Shown: one piece after another, positions 51,700-63,094 of the stretch
How positions within the stretch are numbered: position 1 is the first letter of the stretch
How the letters are laid out: the number at the start of each line of letters is the position of its first letter
Assembly (NCBI GenBank): GCA_905182975.1
Contig: CAJJDM010000111.1
Location: 277,485 to 341,484 of the forward strand
DNA: 64,000 bases
DNA from: Paramecium primaurelia
Taxonomy: Eukaryota; Ciliophora; Oligohymenophorea; Peniculida; Parameciidae
Direction of reading: 5' to 3'
Notes under the pieces: generated by a model
What the model saw: the letters and a program-made list of their open reading frames with translations, nothing else
Database searches by the model: none
What the model was told of the DNA's origin: nothing
Program-made: the position numbers and the translations under genes

Positions 51700-52660
51700 T
51701 GTTTGTCGGCTATTATAGTTTAGTATTAAATTTGAATGGAATATTATCCATTAATTAAAATTAAATGATTTGTAAATTAAGACAGAATTTAACAAAAAAA
51801 GGAATTTTCCAAAAATGTAATACAGACTTTTACTATTTAAAGTTGTAAAGCATAGTTAAGAAGAAAGATTGCTATTATGTTATTTAGCAAATATAATCAA
51901 TTCCTTTGAACTATTTAATTAGACAAACCGATCACTATGAAAATTTGGATATACTTTTGCAGATAAATAGTATCTTATCGAATATCAAGTTGGCTATATT
52001 CTTACTAATAAAAAAAAAGATATTTCGAGCTGAAACAGATATATTAAACAAATTTTAGTCGAAGTTTTTGGTAATTTTATAATTGATATTTGCAAAAGTA
52101 ATTGTAAAATTTAATTAATACTTTTTATCCACAATAAATTTAGTTGGGGTTTTCTATTTAAACACTATGAAATTTAGAATAGTTTTTTATTGATTTATTC
52201 TGCCCTGTACCACTTAAATTTATTTGAAAGCCATTAAAAAATTTAATATAATCTCTAAAAAGAAGAAACATTTTTGTTGAAGAAAATTAAAATATCCGGT
52301 TTAACTCAACTGATATTTAAAAAAAAAGATCATAACTATTTGGATTTAAATTATAAATTTGACTATGATATAAATAATCAAATATTTAAGATAAGGAGTT
52401 ATCTATAATATCTTAAGTTAAGAAATTAATTCGATTAAAGACTTTTTAGAATCAATTCAGAAAGTAAATTTTCTTTAAATAATAAATTAATAAAATCATA
52501 AAAAATGAAATCTTAAATTGAGAATTTAAAGATGATGGTATTTTTTTAAATTCCAGATCCTTATTTTTAAGGATTTGAATCTCTAAAAAAGTAAATTGAT
52601 TTAGAGAGCTTGAAAGCACTTTATAAAAAAGGATGTTTAGTTTTGATATCTAATTGAGAA
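51700..52660 (+). pseudogene. Decayed paralogue of the REJ-type giant gene
   Basis: Between 51820 and 52010 the DNA is recognisably a degraded copy of 46430-46660 in the giant gene: shared runs include TACTATTTAAAGTTG, ACTATGAAAATTTGGA and AATATCAAGT in the same order. Reading frames are broken by TGA and by deletions, including loss of about 60 bp between the first two runs. Homology fades after about 52050, but decayed coding-like text continues to about 52660. This is debris of a second REJ-type gene, presumably a duplicate that lost function. Confidence 0.6.
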
Positions 52661-52743
52661 AGTAAGATTTAATTAGATTAATTTTTTTTAATTATTGTGT
52701 AACAATAATTAAATATTATAACTTATTGCTTTTAAGCTAATTA

Positions 52744-54870
52744 TCATAAAAATACTCTAAGTATGCTGACTTTTTAAGAAATATAATCTTAAGAAGGATG
52801 GTTTAATGTTAATGCTATTTTATAATATTTTATTGCTTAAAAGAATTGGTTCAATTATTCTAATGAAATTGCTAAATGATATTAAACATAAAACCTTTGT
52901 TAAAATAAGCATTAATATGATTTTGATCAAGAGAAATGGCTTTATCAAAGCAGATTATTGCTTGCTCATATTATTTCAATTCCTATAAGATAAGGCCTAA
53001 ATTACTATTATGGAGATAAAACCTTTTCCAAAAAAGGCCTGAACATAATTTGGATCTAATTGAAATACTTGATTATAATCATTTAATGCTTCGTCATGCT
53101 TCCCTATATTTTTGTATAGTATGGCTAACAGATTAGTAATAAAAGTATTAACCTCTATTATAATAGGCTTACGCATTATTTGGATTAAGTTGAATTGTTT
53201 TATTTTAGTCATTTAATGCTTTGTCATACTCATCAATATTGACATATAATATGGCTATTATATTTGTTTAATATTATTCATATCTATTTTGATAGACTGC
53301 TGCATCATTTGGATCCAGTTGGATTGCTTTATTATAGTCGTTTAATGCCTTTTCTTTCTCACCGATATTGTAATATAAATGGCCTTATATATTGAGTGTA
53401 ATAGTATTCACCTCTATTATAAAAGATTGTTGCAAAATTTGGAGCCAGTTGGATTGCTTTGTTATAGTCATTTAATGCCTTGTCTATCTCACCGATATCT
53501 GAATATAAATGGCCTTATATAATAAGTGTAATAGTATTCACCTCTATTATGATAGGTCATCACATTATTTGGATCCAGTTGAATTGCTTAATTATAGTCG
53601 TTTAATGCCTTTTCTTTCTCACCGATATTGTAATATAAATGTCCTTATATATTGAGTGTAATAGTATTCACCTCTATTATTAAAGATTATTGCAAAATTT
53701 GGATCTAGTTGGATTGCTTTGTTATAGTCATTTAATGCCTTTTCTTTGTCACCGATAATGGAATATAAAAAGCCTTATATATTGAATATAACAGTAATCA
53801 CCTCTATTACGATAGGTTATCACATTATTTGGATCCAGTTGGATTGCTTTAGTATAGTCATTTAATGCCTTGTCTTGCTCACCAATTTTATAATAGAAAT
53901 AGCCTTCTCTATAATATGTTTAATCACCTCTATTATAAAAGGCTAAACTATATTGTGGATTGATTTAAATTGCTTGATTGAAATCTCTTAATGCCAAGTC
54001 AGCTTTTTGTCCATCCATATAAAAGCACCCTTAAAAATAATTTTATTTTACCTCGACATATAAATGCATTATAACAATTACTATCTTTCTATATAGCCTA
54101 ATTGTAATATTCGAGTTCCTTATCTATTTCTTTCAAATCCCACATAATCGTGCCTAAATATTTATTGTTATTTTGTTACCTAATCTACAATACCCCATAG
54201 CAAAGTTTTTATTAATCTAAACACACTTCCAACAATCGTTTAAAGCTAGATTCAATTATTTTTATCTCCAATAAATAGTTGCTTAAATTATAAGATTTAA
54301 TTTATACCTCTTTAATAATAACTTTCTGCATTATTGTTGTTTATAGACAAGCTAAAATTAACATCTTACAAAGCCTTATCATACAATTCCATTTTGTAAT
54401 ATAATTCACCTAAATTGATAATTAAAACAATGAACTTCTTAAAGTGTAGGCTTCTGCATATTTAGGATTAAGATTCAAAGCCTTGTTTATTTCTAAAATT
54501 GCTTCTTCAGTTCTGTAAGCAATTTTAAGCTCCTAAAAATGATTCTATTAAATAGTTTACATTGCTTCTTGTATAATGCTTAGTAGCACTAGCACTGTGA
54601 TTATCTTTTTCCTTTTAAATATTGTTGCCCATATATATTTTGAGCTGTATCAAAATTTTTGCTAATAAATAATTAATAAACTTTAAGGAATTCATTACCT
54701 GATAAATTGTCAAAGTTCTATTTAACAAAATTTGATATTTCACTTTGATAACCTTTAAAAAGTTTTTTTTTGAACTAGAAATATTTTTGAAATTGTTTTA
54801 AATATTCAAGCTCTTAATGATTGTTTCTAAATTTATTGATAAGTTGTAATATAAAATTAAAAAACTACAT
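52744..54870 (-). CDS. TPR-repeat protein, 14 repeats, one intron per repeat
   Basis: From ATG at 54868-54870 a ~75-residue helical N-terminus (MQFFNFILQLINKFRNNHQE) precedes about 14 TPRs ending at TGA 52744-52746. Typical repeat: GHLYYNIGEKEKALNDYNKA then IQLDPN. Thirteen introns of 22-28 nt, almost all in phase 1 at the repeat boundary (after CGA/AGA G), give 507 codons from 54605 to the stop, a clean multiple of three. Several neighbouring introns are near-copies of one another (GTGAATACTATTACACT...ATATAAG). One boundary intron, 53255-53281, has lost its donor and appears to be translated. The N-terminus has a single unexplained frame shift near 54605-54620, curable by a 37-nt intron or a 1-nt sequence error. 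TPR arrays are protein-binding superhelices; the partner is unknown. Confidence 0.82.
53255..53281 (-). other. Former TPR-boundary intron, donor lost, read in frame
   Basis: At every other late repeat boundary the sequence is AATAGAG|GTGAATA or a close variant. Here it is AATAGATATGAATA: the GT donor is AT, while the acceptor-like ATAATAG remains. The relic is 27 nt, against 28 nt in the neighbouring boundary introns, contains no TGA, and reads through as YEQYQTNII between two TPRs. Confidence 0.65.
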
Positions 54871-56396
54871 TTTAAAATTAATGCAGGATGGCTCAAAAAA
54901 TATCAATTACTTATCAAATTATTTTACATATTTTTAATGAATAGGAAATAAGATTAAATCTTATTTATATTCAGTTAATTTTATGATTAACAACATTATT
55001 TATTACAAAAAGTTTGTTGTCAAAAAGTTATTATTTTCGAGAGATTCTGATTAATACTTTATATAAATACAAATAGGCAATATTAGTTGCTGAGACTTGA
55101 TGTCTATTTTGATAAAATATAAAACTTCTTTTACAATAATTCACTAAGTTTACTATAACAGTCATCAATAATGTTTACTTCTAAATAAAATGTAACTTGT
55201 AATTAATAGAATAAAATTATTCTTTTTAATTAGCAATTAATCAGCTAATCGAAGAAGACTTGAGAAAAATATGGTTTTTACAATGAAATTCATTATTATT
55301 CATTGTTAATTTACATAATTACGAGCCTTTACACTTGAGTTCTATTGGTTTGCTTATTAACCTGAGCCATTCTCTATAATTAAGTTAAACTACTTTTTAA
55401 TCTTCTTTTGATAGGATGATCTATAAATTATATTTAAGTATCTAATAAAGTTCTAAATCAATGCTGTCTAAAATAGTACTAGACATTATGCTATCAACAA
55501 AAAATATCCTTACTATTATATATTGAATTGTAATTAATAAGAAAGTTTGAGAGAGGATCCTTTAAAAAATTATAAATTACCTTTATGAATATTAAATTGC
55601 ATCTCTATAACATTAGGTATTAGAGAAAACTCAAGTTTTAAGCTTTTTTTTAACATTTTTACACAGCTGTTACCATTTCAATCCCTCAATCCTTTTTTGA
55701 GTAGCGCATGGAATTCATGGATTTCTAAACTTACTTTCTCAAACTAACACTAAAAGATTATCAAAACTATCTTTTAATTTTGACTTAATTTTCTTAAAAT
55801 ATACAAAAAAATTATCAATAATTTAATTGTTTTTAGATTATTTTTAATTTACTTATCTTTTAGTTAAATAAAATTTTATATAATATTTTAGTAAAATAAA
55901 ATTTTTATAAAATATCTCAATTAAATCAAGGAAACAGATCAAAAAAAAGATCTTTTAGAAACATATCGCATCTAATAAAAAGGGCAAAAAAACATCATCA
56001 TGTAATAGGTTAACAAAAGTAAGAATCCAAATTTAATTCAGTCAAAAAACTAAATTTTATTGTAAGTAACCTTTAAGGGCTCTTATAAAAATTAGACAAA
56101 AAAGATTAGAGGAACAATTAAATATTTAAAAATTCTTAATTTTTCACAACCCAATTCATCCCACCAAGGTGCAATAAGAGTATAAAACTGAATATCTTTT
56201 ATCTTTAAAAATATAAACAAAATCAACATTTTTGAGACCTGAATAACAGCCAGCTATAGCATCTTTACTAGTTATAAATTTATAGAACAAAAGATTAATA
56301 ATTATCATCTTCACCTAATTATTTAATAAGATAAAATTTAATTAACTTAATTCAAGAAATTTTTTTTGAATCCTGCTTCAGAGTAGTCTCTAATAG
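54871..56396. other. Intergenic part of the inserted contig, 1.5 kb
   Basis: AT-rich with long A/T tracts, particularly 55780-56400. I found no coding-like island worth reporting, no RNA gene and no repeat. It ends at the single N at 56397. Confidence 0.5.
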
Positions 56397-56397
56397 N
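56397..56397. other. Single-N contig junction
   Basis: Joins the inserted contig to the one starting with the right copy of overlap 4. Confidence 0.9.
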
Positions 56398-56750
56398 ACT
56401 GTTTACTACAATTATATATGATATTAATTATTTATTTTTCTCATTCATAAATTTTCTCTAAGCATAAGCATAAGACTTTCATAATCTTAAATTTATAAAT
56501 ATATATGGAAAATATAAATTTTTATTATTTAACTAGTTATATTATTGCTCAGTTTTCTTTTTTGCAGTTCTTCGCATCCATAATTATCTGTTGAATTGGC
56601 TTTCTTCAATTTATTTACTTTCAGCTTAGTTTTATAATTTTTCTAGCCAATTATAAAAGATATCTGTATTTTCAAAATTTAGATGCTGTAATATAATGTG
56701 CCATAAGGGAATCTTTATGGAAGTAGTTAAGTGAGGAATATCTTATGAAA
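56398..56750 (+). repeat. Assembly overlap 4, right copy (353 bp)
   Basis: Identical by eye to 50841-51193 (offset 5,557 bp). Hydrophobic plus-strand text is seen inside it (FLQFIYFQLSFIIFLANYK). Confidence 0.88.
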
Positions 56751-58660
56751 TGAAATCTTTATGCATACCTGTAATTCTTCCACTTAATGAGTGAGCCAGT
56801 ACTTTTAAAAATATTGGATCATTTATTGAGGCATTTTCTTACTTCTAATGATTTAATAAAGTGAAAATTTTTTGTCTTTATTAATGAGCGAGTTTAAGGT
56901 GAAGGAACTTATGTTACATGTAGTTAGGTTTAATTTAATTTTTTGGTATTTATTATTCATGGAGAGTTAAGGTTTTAATGATATTCCCTCCATATTATTA
57001 TTTTTTCCTATCTATTTTTCTTAGGCCATCTTGATTTATGTTATTTATTTTATGTTGCTGATATTTTTAATAAGATTTATATTTGTTCATTTATATAATT
57101 GAGTTAATTGTTGCAACAAATTGTGAAGATTCTATTAGCACAATTATATATTCTTAAATAAGAATTGATTAAAAATACCAAGTTTACAATATAAAAGGAG
57201 GTTATACTTAACGAGACATTACCAAATGTAAAATGATAGAAAAGACAAAGATTAATTATTCTTAAAGATTTAAAAAAGAATGAGCACATGATGAAGCAAT
57301 ATGTAATCAAATAATGTTTTATTTGGTTATATATCTTAAAAATTATGAGTTTTTAATAAATCTAAAGTTAATTTTTTGCTTTTTATTATTTTTATTTTAA
57401 TAGGTGGAAGATAAATCACTATTTTATATCTTGGTTAGATGTGACTAGAAAGAAAATCTGGAAAATAAAACTGAATGTTAATAGATTAGTGATGATTTAG
57501 TCTATATTAGCTATGAAGAGTATTAATTAGTAGAAGTTTCTTGAATTTTGGATCAGATTTAAATAATATTAAAAAATCATAAAATCCTATTTTCTAATAA
57601 TTTAAATTAATTTAAATCAATTAAAAATAATATTAGTTTTTCTTTTGATATCATAATCTAATAATTAAATTCAGTATGTTTAAAGAGAAAATGATCTAAT
57701 AACTAAAATTATCTTGGAAATGTTTACAACAGGAAAAAAGTTTTTATTTAAATAATGAGGGATTTTTCCTAGTTATGAGCCAATTTTATATACTGTTCAT
57801 GAGGCAACTGCACTTAATGGTATTTCACTTAATGAAATGAAAGAATAAATTATTTATTTGTTAATCTATAGAGCCACTATCATTCTTCTTTTATGGTTCA
57901 CTAACAATCTTGACTTGATACGGTGAACTAAAGAAAGAAATTGATAAAAAAATTTGGCTGATCGATCTTATGTTAATGATTTTCGGCAGTTGTCTTTTGT
58001 TGTACTAATTCAATGTTGATAAATTCTAACATTGACCATTGCTGAAAAATTTCCAGTATCTTCCTGACTTTAAGGGAATCATTGATGAACTATTAATGAA
58101 TCAAAAAGGAGCTACTTGGCCTCCTAATTACTATTTATCGAGAAAATTTAGAAGGATATACATTCATACCTTTATCGATAGAATTTTTTCCTATCATGTT
58201 TTATTCTTTAAGATATCGGATGATTATTTATATTTTCAGTAAGATCATGGCAAAAGACTTTAATAAGGCTTTCTTTAAGGTTTGCAGAAAATTAAACTTA
58301 ATAGTGATCTTTTAAGAAATATCTAACATCACCAAGAATTATAAAATTCTAAGAGATATTAGAACTCGAAATATGATGATGTAGATCAAGGAATGACAAT
58401 TATCCAATATAAATTGTTTTAAGGGCTAGATATAAAATTTTGCTTTACAATCAGAATTTGAAGTTTTCACTCCAAAAAACCTCACTATGTATGTTTAATT
58501 CGAAAGATAAATAAAGGAAGTGAAAATTGAGAATGCCTATTTATTAAGGTGTTCCTGTCATACCTTTCTGTACTATTTGTAGAATTAATTCATAAATGTT
58601 TTAGTAGTATGTTTAATTCATATCTGATGGTATTAATATTTGTGCTATTCTAAATAATTA
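56751..58660 (+). pseudogene. Decayed or unresolved membrane-protein gene
   Basis: Plus-strand pieces read like protein but do not join: about 57404-57543 (VEDKSLFYILVRCDQKENLE, ISDDLVYISYEEYQLVEVS, then TGA), about 58039-58240 (FQYLPDFKGIIDELLMNQKG and RKFRRIYIHTFIDRIFSYHV) and about 58250-58460 (DVDQGMTIIQYKLFQGLDI). Hydrophobic stretches are frequent (near 56990-57100). The gene would begin in 49192-51193 once the misplaced contig is removed. I could not find introns that repair it, and no family is recognised. Confidence 0.35.
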
Positions 58661-59571
58661 GCCAGTCTGAAATTTTTTTAACTCTCTGAAAAATATTGGA
58701 TACTATTCTGATATTCCCTTACGGTATAAACGATAGATTTTGTATTCTTACTTTTATTGAGGAGAAGTGAAACTTATAATTTTGATTTAAACAAACCTTC
58801 GGTTTCTTTAGGTGATGTCCTAAAGTTGTATAAACTATAAATCTAATTTAAAAAAATATGTTTTTTAGGACAACTTTAAGATATATAATGATGTTTATGA
58901 TTCAGGCTATTTAATTTACTATAGAAACAGCATCTCAATTGAATAAAATATTTACATATTATTAGTACTTTTTTGCACACGATTGGAATCATTAAGGGAA
59001 TGAAGTTCAAATTATTTGATTTTAACTTTAGAGTTTATTGAATTATCTCTAAATTAGTATTTTTTCAAATCTCTCTACTACTTATTTTATTACTGAGTAT
59101 GAACTAAATTATAATTATATTTTTATTACTGAGTATGAACTAAATTATAATTATATTTGTTGTAATAGTTGTTGTTCAAATTGAAATAATTAAAAAATTC
59201 TTTTTATTTATCTTCAAATATTTTTATTAGTTTTTTATTTCGTAATATGTAGATCTTCTTAAAATAATGGAAAGTGTTTTCAAGGACTTTCTTCCTAGTT
59301 CACTAATTTTATTAGAATCATTCTAAAATTATAAATGTAAATATATAAATAATAGAACTTATAAATAAACTTAATAATTGTTATTTATAAAATTTTTGAA
59401 AGAAATTCTATTTTTTAAATATCTTGAATTTAACTAAGAAGTCACTATAATACATAATTTTTCTTATTTTCAAATGATTTATATAAATCTTTAAGTTAAT
59501 TAGTACAAAGTATTTTTAAATGAAATTAAAATATATTATTTCCCAAAGGGGGTTAATTTTTATATAATATA
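58661..59571. other. Intergenic, 0.9 kb, with one short tandem repeat
   Basis: No coding-like frame. The only structure seen is the 36-bp tandem duplication at 59085-59156. The segment just upstream of 59572 (CCCAAAGGGGG near 59542-59552) is a rare G/C-rich spot in the promoter-proximal region of the TPR gene. Confidence 0.5.
59085..59156 (+). repeat. 36-bp exact tandem duplication
   Basis: Unit 59085-59120 is repeated exactly at 59121-59156; it starts TTTTATTACTGAGTATGAAC. It lies between genes and looks like a recent slippage or local duplication. Confidence 0.9.
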
Positions 59572-62166
59572 ATGAAAGAGTTATAAAAAATTCCTAAATA
59601 AATAATGATTTCTAAGGAAGATATTTTGAAGTAAGGTACTCATCTAAAACTATAATCAGGAGTTCTATTTGAAAATCAAGGAAAAATAGAAGAAGCATTA
59701 AAAAAATACGAAGAGGCCATCACATAGTATCCAGATTATGCTGATTCGTATATAAAAAGAGGTAACTAATAATATAGTAACATAATTAGCAAATATATTC
59801 AAACAACAAGGAGAAATAGACCTAGCATTAATTGACTACAACGAGGCAATTAGAAAGAATCAATAATTTGCTGAGGCTTATATGCACCGAGGTATCTCAT
59901 TTAGTAATATTATTAGGAATTCTATTTAAACAAAAAGGAGAAATAGAACTAGCATTAAATGACTACAACGAGGCCATTAGATTTAATCCAGAATATGCTG
60001 ATGCTTATATTAATCGAGGTATCTCATTTAGTGAGATTATTAGGAATTCTATTTAAACAAAAAGGAGAAATAGGCCAAGCACTCAAAGACTACAATGAGG
60101 CCATTAGAGTGAATCCAAAATATGCTGATGCTTATATAAACCGAGGTATTTCATATAGTAATATAATTAGGAGTTCTATATAAATAAAATAACGAAATAG
60201 AAAACGCACTCCAAGACTACAACGAGGCCATTAAATTGAATCCAGAAAATTCTATTGCGTTAATGAATCGAGGTATTACATTAAGTAATATAATTAGGAG
60301 TTCTATATAAAAAAATTGGAGAAAATGAAAAAGCACTCCAAGATTACAATAAGGCCCTCGAATTTAATCCAAATTATGCTACTGCATATATGAACCGAGG
60401 TATATCATCTAGTAATATATGAGGAATTCTACATAAACAAAAAGGGGAAATAGGCCAAGCACTCAAAGACTACAATGATGCCATCAGATTGAATCCAAAT
60501 TATGCTTCAGCGTATGTAAACCGAGGTAAATCTTATAGTAATATAATTAGGAGCTCTATATCAATAAAAAGGAGAAATATAAAACGCACTCCAAGACTAC
60601 AACGAGGCCATTAAATTGAATCCGAATTACGAAACTGCATATATAAAAATTGGTACATAATCAAGTAATATAATCAGAAGATGTATTTAAACACCTAGAA
60701 GAAGAAGCAGCCAAAAAGATAAATACTCTAATTTATGCTACTGCATATATGAATCGAGGTATCACATATAGTAATATCATTAGGAGTTCTATATAAAAAA
60801 AACAAATAAAATATCAAAGCATTAGACGATTTTAACATGGCCATCAAATTGAATAACAATTATGCTGATGCGTATATGAATCGAGGTATCTCATATTGTA
60901 ATAAAATTAGGAAATCATTTTTTTTAAAACTCCAAAATGATATAGGCACTAAAGGACTATGAATATGCTCTCAAATTGGAACCAGATTAACCACTTTATC
61001 TTACTAATTTAGCAAGCTACTATTTAAAATAATTGTAACATGATATAGCACAAACTTATATCATAAAAGCAGAAGAAACTTTAGATAAGTTTAAAACTCA
61101 ATAATAATAATAATAGAAATGGAATTTATCTAATTCAAATCTTAAATATATTAAAAAAGAACTTTACCTCCTTAAACAAATTCAAATTCAGAATGAAACA
61201 GCAAAAAATTAATTTAAATATTTATCTGATTAATTAAAACAAAAGTTACCTGAGTCTATTTAAATATTGTATAAAAAAGTACAAGAAAATTTAAATAAAA
61301 TATATTAGCCAATAAATATCTAATTAGATTAAAATTTTCTATAAGATTAAATTATCAATTTAATAAAAGAAGTGAATGCTCTTATTTAAGAAATGAATAA
61401 AATTAAAGAAGAAAATAAAGAGACCAAATAGACAATCTAAAATCTTTAGAATTTAGAAGTTAATTAAATTTCTTAATAATTAAAAGAATTAAATGAAAAT
61501 TAAAACATGTATTATAATTCTTTGTATTGGAATTTAAAATATTATTTAGATTCAATGAATTTGATTTCCACTGATCTCTTTTAAAATAATCATGATGCAA
61601 TAATCGAAAGTAATTCCGAAAAAGCTGTATCAAATGCTCATCAAGTATTTAATAAATTAACATCGTTCGCCGACTCGATACCTATTATTGGGAATGTTTT
61701 CAAGATCTTTAATTCGGGTCTTGATTTTGTTTTTCAACATTATAAAGAGGATAAATTTAAAACAAGATTAGAAAAACTTAATAGTATTATATAAGCTGGT
61801 TCTATCGGTGCTGAAAAAATAGAAAATGAGATATAATTTGCAAGCATTGAATTAAGTAAAAATATAGAAGCAAATTTGTCTGATAAATAATAATAAACAT
61901 AATTTAGAAAAATTTTATAGTAATCGTTGAAAGAAGAAAAATAAGACTTTAGAAATAATGAGTACTGGATAGCAGGTCTTACGGATGCATTTATCATTTT
62001 AAAAAATTTGGAAAAAAATAGAGATAATATAATATAAAATTTAAGATAAGTAAAGTTAAGGTAGATAATTATTCAATAAGCAAAAGAATAAATAGGGGGA
62101 TAAAATGAAAAGAATTAAAGAGCAAATGATTAGAAATGTCCATGTCCTTATTGTATTGTTTAATGA
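59572..62166 (+). CDS. TPR-repeat protein with coiled-coil C-terminus, 772 residues; exon = repeat
   Basis: ATG at 59572, TGA at 62164-62166. Eleven introns totalling 276 nt leave 773 codons exactly. Residues ~20-400 are 11 TPRs, each encoded by its own exon, normally 102 nt = 34 residues, for example GILFKQKGEIELALNDYNEA followed by IRFNPEYADAYINR. Each intron, typically 25 nt (GTATCTCATTTAGTAATAT...TTAG), splits the first glycine codon of a repeat in phase 1. Exon 9 is only 27 codons. After the repeats come a Q-rich linker, a coiled-coil region about 415-560 (IQEMNKIKEENKETKQTIQN), a moderately hydrophobic block (FADSIPIIGNVFKIFNSGLD) and a C-terminal CPCPYC. TPRs bind other proteins; partner and cellular site are unknown. 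Confidence 0.92.
59634..60925 (+). repeat. Tandem exon-intron array, ~127-bp unit
   Basis: Most units are 102 nt of exon plus 25 nt of intron, and both parts are conserved between units. Most introns follow GTATxxCATxTAGTAATATxATTAG with few changes. The array comprises introns 1 to 11 and the repeat exons between them; the later units (exons 9-11) are more diverged. Confidence 0.9.
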
Positions 62167-63094
62167 ACAAAATAAATAGATATTAAAAATTAAAATTATT
62201 AATATATGTAAATGAATATATCCCTCCCTTTTGTTAGACTTCTAAAGATCAATTCTATAAATATATCTTTAAAATTATTCTTAACTTATATAAAACATAA
62301 TTATTTACAATAATTTGAAAGGTCTTGAAAAATATGACTATTACATTAAATATAATTCTCTTTATTAATATTTAGTATAAATTTAAAAAATAGGATTTTT
62401 TATAATCAATTAAAGCATCAAAAGGAATTAAATTATTAAGAATTTATTGATTTCAGTTTTATCTTCATATCTTTGTTTTTTTATATAATCCTTTTGAATC
62501 ATAGCTCTTCTTTTTAAATTTATAGGAAAATATGAAATGAATAATAAATCTTCAAGATATAATTATGTTTTAATTTATCTTAAATTAATTAATATTCTGG
62601 ATGAATTTTGGAAATTTAGAAATTATTTAATATCTATTTTGGTTTATAAAGAAGATCCTTAATCAAATATATAGTAAATCTAAACATGATTTCAATTTTA
62701 CTTTAAGATAAATACAATTACTAAATTGTATTGAAAATTTTTTTTGTCTTAATTTATGATAGTGGAAGGAATTTGGTAATTTAATGATATTTTTGATATA
62801 TTGTCTTCAATTATAATTGGCACTATTGTAAATCTTTAAAATTAAGTTTAAAATTCAAAAATGATAAAAATATTTATATATAATTAGGAATAATAGACAA
62901 GGGCTATTATAATCATTCTTATGAAAATTGTAACATCTTAATAAATATTTATTTTCGAGAAAATTCTTTTATTTAACTGAATTATGTAGCTCAATAGTTT
63001 AAGTGCAATTAAATTTAATATTAACTACGAGAATATTAGCGTTAAACTTTAAATTTTTTATTTTTAGTAGTTAATCATTGGAATTAGTTAAAGA
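62167..63094. other. Intergenic, 0.9 kb
   Basis: AT-rich spacer between a plus-strand and a minus-strand gene that converge here. No coding-like island, repeat or RNA gene was recognised. Confidence 0.5.

Noticed and set aside
53255..53281. A functional AT-AG (minor-type) intron
   Set aside because: It is an altered sibling of ordinary GT introns, has no extended minor-class donor consensus, and its 27-nt TGA-free length fits retention; kept only as an alternative to test.
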